NCBI GenBank assembly: GCA_964612675.1
Contig: CAZTDD010000031.1
Coordinates: 1 to 57,130 of the forward strand
DNA: 57,130 nucleotides
DNA from: CAZTDD01 sp964612675
GTDB taxonomy: Bacteria > Hinthialibacterota > Hinthialibacteria > Hinthialibacterales > JAKPRU01
Reading direction: 5' to 3'
Shown: positions 35,364 through 41,908 of the stretch, in pieces
Numbering within the stretch: the stretch's first letter is position 1
Layout of the letters: every line of letters begins with the position of its first letter
Translations under genes and position numbers: made by a program
Notes under the pieces: model-generated
Seen by the model: the letters and a program-made list of their open reading frames with translations, nothing else
The model's database searches: none
Told to the model about the DNA's origin: nothing

Positions 35364-37382
35364 ATGCGGCAACGGGAAGATGAACCTTCCAAGAATAGCC
35401 GGCAACCCGACAGCGGTCCGTCCTCGAACGGCGCCGTCCCGCCATCTACAGAACGAGACCAATTCGAGACCCTTTGGGAGGAAATGGAGAAGATTGACGC
35501 AGAAATCAATTCTCTGAGTCCTACCTTGACGGTGATGTTTATCGAGATTTGTTCGAAAGACAAGATCATTCTTCGTTACGGAGACATCGAGTCATACAGA
35601 ATCCTTCGGCGATTTGGAGACACCTGCGTTGCGGAGGTTCGCCAATATAAGCCGGAATTTGTTCAAGTCGATACAGGCGATGAGATCCTTCTGGGGTTCC
35701 AGAAAAGCCAAGATTGTTTAGAAGCTGCGCTTGCATTTTTGCAGGTTCTTGAAAAGAACAACCAGGCAGCGCAGCAAAGAAATCCTAAGCACTTGGCCAT
35801 TCAAGCGAACGTAGGGGTTAATCGAGGCCCCGTGCTTTATAACAAAGGAGTTTTGACACAGTGTAATGTATTGAATTTTGGAAAAAGGCTTCAACAGCTC
35901 GCCGGTCCCGGTCAAATTCTGATTTCACACTCCGTGTTCAAAGACCTGGACGGCAGCGGGGAGTTCAATATCATTACTCGCGGAAATCGGCAGTTCAGAA
36001 ATATTCCCGAACCTCAGCCTGTGTACGAGGTTTACTGGCGCGATGATTTCGCATCTGCGTATACGAGCGGGCTCGTATTCGAGACTCAGAAACCGGATCT
36101 CAGCAAGCCTCCCACGCGGGGGCTCCCGACACCCTATCAATACGCCGCCAGGCAAACTCGGGTGGACACCGACGCCAACATTCCGCAGCCCGAAATTTCC
36201 CACCAAGAGGTTGCGAAGACAGACTCCGCAGACCAACCTGTGGCGCATCACGCAGACCGATCTCAAGCAGAACAGCCGGGACAACCTGAAATTTCGGACG
36301 ATTCTGAATCTCCACCAGCAAGCGTTCTAGTCAGCCTGGATGGGGAACCCGGGTGTTTTCCATCCATATCCGACGCACTCGCAGCCTCTGAAGAGGGGAC
36401 TGAGATCGTCATCCGAACGGGCAATTACGAGGAGAACGTTTTCATCAATCTCAACGACATAACGCTAAGAGCATCGGAGTTTGCCAATGTGACAATACGC
36501 CCGAAATTCGGCATTCCTCTGGAAATCAGGAAAGCGTCCAACGTCACCGTCCAAGGTTTGACTCTTTTTGGAAACCACGCAGACATCGAACAACCCACCT
36601 GTCTTCAAATAGAGTCCAGCGACAATATCTCGATTGACGACTGTATTCTCCGCGGTACACCGGGAACCGGATGTCTCATTCATTCCAGCATTGTCAGTTT
36701 ACGAAAAACGTCCATTACTTCGTGTCAGCGAGGGGGTATTTTCGCAAGGTCGTCGTCGGATGTAATAATGGAGCACTGTCACATAACTGACAATATGGGC
36801 TGCGAGCTGCATAGGGCCAATGTGACGGGATGCGGTATTTTGGCAAGCCAATCAACGGTTCTGAAAGTACAAGACTGTGTGGTCGGAGGGAATGAGGGCT
36901 CCGGCGTTTCCGTAGTGGGGAATTCGTCTCATGTCGAAATGAAGAAATGTGAAGTGCGTGGGAATGGGGTTGTGAAAATCCGGCCAGGTGTTTATATCGA
37001 GGGGGCGAAAGGTTCTCTGGATCATTGTCAAATACGAGAAAACGGCGGTGCAGGGATTTATGCGAAATATGCGGCGGTCACACTAAAAAAGAACAAAGTT
37101 CAATCCAACGGAGCCTTGTGCAAGCCGCCGCAGCCCGGGATCTACCTGGTTGAGAGTCCCAAAACAAAAACACTAGGAAATTACCTGGACGGTAACGGAG
37201 TCGATCAGGAGAAACATATTCGGGTGTCCGCTCCAGCCGAGGAAACTGTTGACAAGGGAAACGCGAAGGAGCCCGAAAAGGAGAAAGCCTCGCCGATGTG
37301 GTTCCGTGGGTTGCGAGGCGGCCGCCGCGTCCAGAAGCCGAGAGAACGTCAGGACGAGACGCGGAAGAAGAAAGAGAGTTGA
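35364..37382 (+). CDS. Class III cyclase-like domain fused to a parallel beta-helix (paralog B)
   Basis: A 672-residue paralog of the preceding gene with the same order: charged N-terminus, cyclase homology domain (about residues 50-230), long polar linker, beta-helix (about 320-625) and an SPMWFRGLR tail. Its active-site residues are the reverse of paralog A. The first metal position is E61 (FIEICS) while D106 (TGDEILLGF) is kept, and the transition-state pair N171 and R175 is intact (NFGKR before GPGQILIS). The residue at the lysine position is V102. The tail contains LRGG at residues 650-653 followed by 19 basic residues. ATG 35364 was chosen for GAGGGG upstream, by analogy with paralog A. 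The pair probably heterodimerises. Confidence 0.8.
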   Translation: MRQREDEPSKNSRQPDSGPSSNGAVPPSTERDQFETLWEEMEKIDAEINSLSPTLTVMFIEICSKDKIILRYGDIESYRILRRFGDTCVAEVRQYKPEFVQVDTGDEILLGFQKSQDCLEAALAFLQVLEKNNQAAQQRNPKHLAIQANVGVNRGPVLYNKGVLTQCNVLNFGKRLQQLAGPGQILISHSVFKDLDGSGEFNIITRGNRQFRNIPEPQPVYEVYWRDDFASAYTSGLVFETQKPDLSKPPTRGLPTPYQYAARQTRVDTDANIPQPEISHQEVAKTDSADQPVAHHADRSQAEQPGQPEISDDSESPPASVLVSLDGEPGCFPSISDALAASEEGTEIVIRTGNYEENVFINLNDITLRASEFANVTIRPKFGIPLEIRKASNVTVQGLTLFGNHADIEQPTCLQIESSDNISIDDCILRGTPGTGCLIHSSIVSLRKTSITSCQRGGIFARSSSDVIMEHCHITDNMGCELHRANVTGCGILASQSTVLKVQDCVVGGNEGSGVSVVGNSSHVEMKKCEVRGNGVVKIRPGVYIEGAKGSLDHCQIRENGGAGIYAKYAAVTLKKNKVQSNGALCKPPQPGIYLVESPKTKTLGNYLDGNGVDQEKHIRVSAPAEETVDKGNAKEPEKEKASPMWFRGLRGGRRVQKPRERQDETRKKKES

Positions 37383-37469
37383 CCGGTTCTTGAGTCCTGA
37401 CTGTTTCCGGCCATCTTGGCTTTTGTGTGCCCAGACCCGTAGGAGTTATCTTCATCACGCACGAGATGC

Positions 37470-37790
37470 TCAGCATTTGAATATGAGCGACGGTTTGAGA
37501 TCGTGGCAATCCACAAGCACGAAAATGCCCTCGCTCAGCCGATGAATGGTCAGCAAATCCCGGCTTCGTTGCGACAGATTTGCGAGGACGACCTTTCTCC
37601 GCATACGCTGACACAAATAGACAAGCAAGGCTGCTCCTGCAGTTGTCAAGTGGGCGACGGCACTAAGATCGAGGATCAGGCTTCCCGTCGACGAAAGATC
37701 GATCCTCTCAATGTTCTGTTGTATGACCGGAACTGTTTGAGTATCGAGGTTGCCCTGGAATGCAATGACTTTGGCCTGAGTATTGAGCAT
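37470..37790 (-). CDS. STAS-domain protein (anti-anti-sigma type)
   Basis: A 106-residue single STAS domain: VIAFQGNLDTQTVPVIQQNI at the N-terminus, SLILDLSAVAHLTTAG in the centre, and a VVLANLSQRSRDLL strand-helix with an LVD end. In SpoIIAA-type proteins the phosphorylated serine lies in a DSSG motif; here the site reads TTAG, so a threonine could serve or regulation by phosphorylation may be lost. The ATG at 37790 has GGAGGA 7 bases upstream, clearly better than the longer reading from 37859. It lies 170 bases after the membrane-protein gene of the E2/JAB/E1 operon, on the same strand, and its end faces paralog B 87 bases away. Confidence 0.8.
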   Translation of the reverse strand: MLNTQAKVIAFQGNLDTQTVPVIQQNIERIDLSSTGSLILDLSAVAHLTTAGAALLVYLCQRMRRKVVLANLSQRSRDLLTIHRLSEGIFVLVDCHDLKPSLIFKC

Positions 37791-37960
37791 GATACCGTCC
37801 TCCAGTCTGTAGCATTTCCGATTGCGTATCCGCCTAAGTGCATAGACCGTGCCAGTCATTGATATTGTTGTAAGGTGCTAATGTTGAATGATTTATGGTT
37901 TTACGGAGGGGATTGGAATTTTGTGTATTCACCGGAAATGAACGCGAATCCGTTGGTCTC

Positions 37961-38278
37961 TCACCAAAATGGTGACGAGACCGCGATCGCTATCAAGTCG
38001 GACGGGTAAATTCCATTCTGTTTGAGGAGAACAAGCAACAGCAGCGCCAGTTCCGCACCCAACAAAGCGAGGAGAACAACAACAAAAATCCGTATCACAA
38101 TTCGACGTAGCATCCTTGTTACTCGTCTACGGAAAGAAGATGGGGGACTGTTAGAATTTCCCCTGATCTGATTGGTTGGGTTTTGTATAAGGACAATTTC
38201 ACCGTACTGGTTAATCTCATAACTACCTTGTCTATCTCGATTTGGAACGCGCAAGGGACTACGGTATACCCCTCTCAT
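37961..38278 (-). CDS. Small single-pass membrane protein at the end of the E2/JAB/E1 operon
   Basis: A 105-residue protein that I do not recognise. The first 55 residues are polar (GSYEINQYGEIVLIQNPT is the most ordered-looking part), then come arginine-rich RRRVTRMLRRIVIR and one strong membrane helix at about residues 60-85 (FVVVLLALLGAELALLLLVL). The positive residues just before it predict the N-terminus in the cytoplasm. The start is certain: it overlaps the stop of the E1-like gene (ATGA) and is preceded by GGAGGAGG. It could anchor the conjugation machinery or be its effector; both are inferences from coupling alone. Confidence 0.7.
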   Translation of the reverse strand: MRGVYRSPLRVPNRDRQGSYEINQYGEIVLIQNPTNQIRGNSNSPPSSFRRRVTRMLRRIVIRIFVVVLLALLGAELALLLLVLLKQNGIYPSDLIAIAVSSPFW

Positions 38279-39495
38279 GTCTCCTCCTCCTTTCCACATA
38301 GCCGCGCGTCGCACGACCTCAAATCCTCGATGAGGTGATCTATCTCCTCAGGGCTCATCACTTGAATCGGAAACGATTCCAAATCGTCTGTCGGTTGTTC
38401 GTTTTTCCTACAGGTTTCGCATGTCCTTCGAGGACCCTGAAATTCAACGGGAAAGGTATGAAAAGGTCTTTTGAAGGGAGAAATGTCTTCGCAAAATGCT
38501 CCGCCGATAAACCAGAAACAGCGGTTCGGTCCGACGATTGTTTCAAAGGTTTTTGTTGCATGACGCAGAAGAATCCCGAGCGCGACTTGGGTTTCCACAC
38601 TCGAAACGAGGTTAATCGCAGCGTGCAGTCCGGGTTGGCCTGTGTAGTCCTCAGGACCGCTCGCCGTGCTGTAGTCCATCGGTCCTCGTCGACGATCCGG
38701 ATTTACACCGGCCCCCTTAAGACAACACAGGCACGGTGTTTTCCACTCGGGTACATACGCAAACACTTCGCCCCCCGCGGCATTCTCATAGCAGCCACCG
38801 AACAATCCGGGCACCTGCATGTTTACGCAAAACTCATTGATGAGCAGCTGCGCAGCCGTCCGGTCGGTGGCTGCGATCACAAGATCCGAGGTGCGGAAAA
38901 ACTGTTCGATGCGGTCCTGTTTGTTGTCTAGAAAAAGATTCTCAGGATGGCAGGAGACTTCGGCTGACGGACTCACACTCATAATGCGGTCTTTCACGAC
39001 CACTACTTTTTTTCGTCCCAAATCAGTAAACGTCCCTTCGTGACGGGACAAATTCGGCGGGGTCATTATGTCCGGATCGACGAGGGTGAACTGCCGCACG
39101 CCCGCTCGCGCCAGTTCCGTCGCTATGTAGCTTCCGCCGGTCCCACAACCGAACACGGTGACCCTGGAATTCTGAAGAACCTCCAGGCAAACCGGATCGA
39201 AAGGTGTTCGACAGTAGACCTCCTGCTCACCGACAATCTGGATGTCTGCTTTGCAACGCTGTTGAAGAGACCAATCGCTATTTACCTTTCCGGCTTTTTC
39301 CAAAAAGAGACACAAACGGGGGGACCCGAGGCCGAAGTCTCGTTCGTCCTCGAAGACTTTTCCGATAGTGGGATAGGCAGCGGAAATCTCCGTAGCCAGA
39401 ATGTATGCAATATTCTCCTCGGAACGAACGACGCCGCCGACCTCCATACCAGGAGACAGTTTTCTGTACAGATGCTCAGGGACATAGGCCTTCAT
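38275..39495 (-). CDS. E1-like ThiF-family adenylyltransferase
   Basis: A 406-residue E1/ThiF/MoeB-type protein. An N-terminal extension (residues 1-100) precedes the adenylating fold: nucleotide loop VFGCGTGGSY (114-123), LVDPDIMTPPNLSRH (138-152, with the substrate-adenylating Asp and Arg), the GRKKVVVVKDRI helix, AATDRTAAQ (D211), and GLFGGCYEN with C235 as a possible thioester cysteine. Two CxxC-type pairs (C255/C258 and C359/C362) fit the structural zinc site. It should activate the C-terminus of a small modifier with ATP. It starts 2 bases after the JAB gene stop (AGGAG 9 bases upstream) and overlaps the membrane-protein gene by 4 bases. Confidence 0.9.
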   Translation of the reverse strand: MKAYVPEHLYRKLSPGMEVGGVVRSEENIAYILATEISAAYPTIGKVFEDERDFGLGSPRLCLFLEKAGKVNSDWSLQQRCKADIQIVGEQEVYCRTPFDPVCLEVLQNSRVTVFGCGTGGSYIATELARAGVRQFTLVDPDIMTPPNLSRHEGTFTDLGRKKVVVVKDRIMSVSPSAEVSCHPENLFLDNKQDRIEQFFRTSDLVIAATDRTAAQLLINEFCVNMQVPGLFGGCYENAAGGEVFAYVPEWKTPCLCCLKGAGVNPDRRRGPMDYSTASGPEDYTGQPGLHAAINLVSSVETQVALGILLRHATKTFETIVGPNRCFWFIGGAFCEDISPFKRPFHTFPVEFQGPRRTCETCRKNEQPTDDLESFPIQVMSPEEIDHLIEDLRSCDARLCGKEEET

Positions 39496-39497
39496 GG

Positions 39498-40385
39498 CTA
39501 CGATCTCCTATCGGTGGGCATGCGATGTGTTTTCTTCTCGCGGCGAAGTCGTTCAATCGCTCCGGCTACGCTTTCGCCCGGACTGCATGGGACATATAGA
39601 TCTCCCAACGCCCGTCCATGCTCCGATAAATCCAACAGCATCTCGGACTGCGTGGATTTGCCAACAGGAAGAAAGTAAGCGAAACGGTCTCTTCGACGTG
39701 TGGCGTAAATGGCCGCGTGTCGGTTCTTCCGTGAATGAAGTACCTTCGTTTTATAGCCCATTGCGGAGAGACACAGAGACTCGAACTTCACTCTCGGAGA
39801 AGACGGTTCGTAGTTCGCTGTGGAGGAGATCCGTGGTAATTGCTCCGTTGCTTCGGCTTTGAGACATGCGCAAATCGTAGGATCGTTGTCTCGGACGCAC
39901 TGTAAATCCAGCGGCTCAAATCCCTGCAGATCCTTTCGGAGTTGAAATCCCGCGACATCCAGCTTTCGGTGTTTGTCATAAGGGTCTGAACTGACAATCA
40001 TTGCAAGTAAAGGACCGACATCCAGGTTCCAACCCTCGTGTTTCACCATACGTACTGCTTGTCGTAGATCGCCCCGGCTCGGCCGACATATACCTGCGGG
40101 ATGTTTGTGCCAGTACCCGAGAACATGAACCCTGCTCTCGTGTCGCAGTTTCAGGACGTCCAACAGGAGCTGATCGAACTCGGGGTCGCTGGAGCAACTG
40201 AGGGTCATACATTCCGCAGACGGGCCGGGAGGAAGTGCGTAAAGCAGGGCCGGCCTTACGCACGTTCCCACCAGCAATCCGACGGTTTCGCCGACATGCT
40301 CTCTCGATTCTCTCTGCATCACGGAGAAGCAAGAGCGAGCCACCGGGAAACTTTGAGGGATAGGAGAGAGCAGTGGAATAGCCAT
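39498..40385 (-). CDS. JAB/MPN-domain metallopeptidase (deconjugase-like)
   Basis: A 295-residue protein with a full JAMM signature: E33 in ETVGLLVG, H93 and H95 in YWHKHPAG, S103 and D106 in PSRGDL. These ligate zinc and water in isopeptidases such as Rpn11, and in bacterial Cap3/BilD-type enzymes. The C-terminal half (about 170-295) is an extra domain of unknown role with a second ordered segment (DRFAYFLPVGKSTQSEMLLDL). The ATG at 40385 has AAAGGA about 10 bases upstream; a longer reading from 40439 would overlap the E2-like gene and lacks a ribosome site. It lies between the E2-like gene (41-base gap) and the E1-like gene (2-base gap). It is expected to process or remove a ubiquitin-like modifier. 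Confidence 0.88.
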   Translation of the reverse strand: MAIPLLSPIPQSFPVARSCFSVMQRESREHVGETVGLLVGTCVRPALLYALPPGPSAECMTLSCSSDPEFDQLLLDVLKLRHESRVHVLGYWHKHPAGICRPSRGDLRQAVRMVKHEGWNLDVGPLLAMIVSSDPYDKHRKLDVAGFQLRKDLQGFEPLDLQCVRDNDPTICACLKAEATEQLPRISSTANYEPSSPRVKFESLCLSAMGYKTKVLHSRKNRHAAIYATRRRDRFAYFLPVGKSTQSEMLLDLSEHGRALGDLYVPCSPGESVAGAIERLRREKKTHRMPTDRRS

Positions 40386-40426
40386 TCTATTTGAATCCTT
40401 TCGTGCAAGGCTCTTTGAAGCAGTCC

Positions 40427-40816
40427 TCAGAATTTCCATTTGTTTTCATCGGGCCAGTGTCCCGAGCGTCGAAACTCTTCATACGATCGTATCCACCCGC
40501 ACACCCAATCGATTACGACCTTGCCGGATGTTTGCGGACCCACATCGGGCGCGTCGTATAAACACAAGGCTCCGCCTCGATACATGTGGGGTTCGTGCAG
40601 CAGTTTTGGTCGGACGATATACGCTACCGGTGGGCGGTATGGAAAATCGTGAGGGTAGACAACCTGGGCCGTGTAGGTTCTCCGTCTGCCCCGGATATTC
40701 ACATAGATTTCAAGTAAGCCCTTGTTTTGGACAAACCGAGCCGAAGGATACACCTTCTTAACCAGTTTGGTTTCGAGTCTCAAGCGTTCGGGTAAACGTT
40801 TGTACCAAGGCGTCAT
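40427..40816 (-). CDS. E2-like (ubiquitin-conjugating fold) protein
   Basis: A 129-residue protein with the UBC fold pattern. YPHDFPYRPPVAYIV (residues 54-68) matches the E2 FPxxYPFxPPxV strand; the HEPHMYRGGALCLYD segment (74-88) matches HPNIxxxGxICLD and places the catalytic cysteine at C85; WVCGWIRSYEEF matches the helix after the active site. The HPN asparagine is not conserved (HEPH), as in other bacterial E2-like proteins. It would carry a modifier as a thioester. ATG 40816 is preceded by GGAGG 8 bases upstream; the longer GTG reading was rejected. It is the first large gene of the operon, after a 54-residue gene. Confidence 0.8.
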   Translation of the reverse strand: MTPWYKRLPERLRLETKLVKKVYPSARFVQNKGLLEIYVNIRGRRRTYTAQVVYPHDFPYRPPVAYIVRPKLLHEPHMYRGGALCLYDAPDVGPQTSGKVVIDWVCGWIRSYEEFRRSGHWPDENKWKF

Positions 40817-40877
40817 GGCAGACCCCTCCCTTCTTTCTTCCAGGGCCACGGCACCAGTGAATGCGGGAGCAACAACG

Positions 40878-41042
40878 TTAATGCCACGTTGTCTTTTTTA
40901 CGTCATCACGCTGGTCTCGTTCGTCGAGGTCGACGACTGCTTTTCCGCGATCGACTGCGGGCATGTCGTGTCCGATCAACGGTCGGGGCATTTCGACTTC
41001 AGGATTCTCATCGGTGTTCGAGTGGTCTGGGATGTGTACCAT
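40878..41042 (-). CDS. 54-residue acidic peptide opening the E2/JAB/E1 operon
   Basis: A short frame with a strong ribosome site (GGAGG 8 bases before ATG), 61 bases before the E2-like gene. The peptide is charged and probably disordered (SNTDENPEVEMPRPLIGHDM, then AVVDLDERDQRDDVKK and a TTWH end). It has no di-glycine terminus and no visible beta-grasp pattern, so it does not look like a standard ubiquitin-like modifier. It might be a non-canonical modifier, as Pup is for its own ligase, a regulator, or a leader peptide. Too short for family recognition. Confidence 0.5.
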   Translation of the reverse strand: MVHIPDHSNTDENPEVEMPRPLIGHDMPAVDRGKAVVDLDERDQRDDVKKTTWH

Positions 41043-41418
41043 GATCTTTACCTCCATCTGTTGATTTTGTTGCGGGATCGCGCTTGCGATTATGCACAGG
41101 ATATGCCAAGAACGGGGAATGAGCATAACGCAGGAAAATTCAGCGACTTATTTATGCGTGTAGGTCTCTCATCCAAGAGAAAAACCCCGGTTCGCGACAC
41201 AATTCTGTTGAGGATTCACCAAGATGGTGAACGACGGTCGTGCGAGATGTTTCTTGTTTTCTGAACACACTCAGACGGCATTCAGATCAGTAGGGTGGGC
41301 TCAAAGCGGAGCGTAGCCCACCAACCGACTGAAACACGGAGGCACGAAAAGAAGAAAGCGAGACGGGTAGTGTTGCGGTGGCTTATGGTAGGATAGGCGG
41401 GGAATGTGAGGTGTTACG
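41043..41418. other. Divergent gap with two dispersed repeats
   Basis: This region between the E2/JAB/E1 operon and the antitoxin gene has no gene. It carries the small TAGGGTGGGCT...AGCCCACCA palindrome (41291-41322) and a degenerate cacgaa-type repeat (41331-41353), which places dispersed repeats at the boundary of the defence-like cluster. Confidence 0.6.
41291..41322. repeat. REP-like palindrome, relative of 2873-2940
   Basis: Arms GGTGGGCT (41294-41301) and AGCCCACC (41315-41322) with a 13-base loop containing GCGGAGCG. It shares the GGTGGG and TACG/CGTA words with the element at 2873-2940. Confidence 0.55.
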
Positions 41419-41661
41419 ATGACAACAGACTCAACGGTACTTCAGGAGAGACTCCAGGCTGCACTCGCCGAGCTCCCGCCGAAAAAGGTCGAACAAGTTA
41501 TTGACTTTGCGGAGTACTTGAAATCTCGCGAGGAGTGGGATGCAACCATCGAGTTGCTGAACGATCCTGAGATGCGCCGGGATATCGACGAAGGAAGAGA
41601 ACAGGCTGCCCGGGGCGAAGGCAAGCCGTGGCGTGAGGTTCGGCAGAATGTTCGAAGTTAG
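41419..41661 (+). CDS. Putative antitoxin of a RelE/ParE-type pair
   Basis: An 80-residue acidic, helical protein. The N-terminal part (LQAALAELPPKKVEQVIDFAEYLKSREEW in pieces: ELPPKKVEQVIDF, AEYLKS) matches the DUF2281-like antitoxins, and the C-terminal part (MRRDIDEGREQAARGEGKPWREV) resembles the toxin-wrapping tail of RelB/Phd-like partners. It would neutralise the toxin and repress the operon. The ATG has GAGGTG upstream. Its end overlaps the toxin start by 14 bases, the classic arrangement. Because the toxin is frameshifted, this antitoxin may now be an orphan. Confidence 0.8.
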   Translation: MTTDSTVLQERLQAALAELPPKKVEQVIDFAEYLKSREEWDATIELLNDPEMRRDIDEGREQAARGEGKPWREVRQNVRS

Positions 41662-41852
41662 GTTGACGCCGCAGGCTGAACGCGTCTACCTTCGTTTGGA
41701 GGAGAAGACACGTCAAAGAATAGACGGTGTATTTGAACGGGGACTTCCAGCATCCGAATATCCGTGCATTACGGGGGCGGTACGCGGGCAGTTTGCGCTG
41801 CCGGCTCGGCCCGTGGCGGATCGTATTCCGCCTGGATAGACAAAACAAATAG
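41648..41852 (+). pseudogene. Frameshifted RelE/ParE-type toxin
   Basis: The first frame (from ATG 41648) begins as a RelE/ParE toxin: MFEVRLTPQAERVYLRLEE, then RIDGVFER. At about 41739 the reading must shift by one base; the other frame then gives GDFQHPNIRALRGRYAGSL and RLGPWRIVFRLDRQNK, the typical toxin C-terminus with its basic RxR and WRIVFRLD strand, ending at TAG 41850-41852. Unshifted, the first frame runs on as unrelated sequence to 41839. So the toxin is disrupted by a one-base indel, or the assembly has an error there. The corrected stop codon lies inside a REP palindrome. Confidence 0.8.
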
Positions 41853-41870
41853 CCCAGGAATTCATTCCTG
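41848..41870. repeat. REP palindrome left of the transposase
   Basis: AATAGCCCAGGAATTCATTCCTG, given by position, is identical over 23 bases to 42443-42465. The core CAGGAAT-TC-ATTCCTG is self-complementary. It lies 39 bases before the transposase start. Confidence 0.85.
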
Positions 41871-41908
41871 TGGATTGTCTTTGCCTGGACGAAACCGGAG
41901 GGGAGCTA

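Noticed and set aside
33228..37382. Calling the cyclase-like genes functional adenylate cyclases
   Set aside because: Neither has the full residue set alone and the base-selecting Lys/Asp are absent in both.
37961..41042. Reading the E2/JAB/E1 operon as a standard CBASS type II system
   Set aside because: No CD-NTase (GS...DxD type nucleotidyltransferase) is visible nearby, and E1 and E2 are separate rather than fused as in Cap2.
40722..41264. 180-codon plus-strand frame opposite the E2-like gene and the 54-residue frame
   Set aside because: The minus strand has two strong ribosome sites and the E2 motif; the plus frame has neither.
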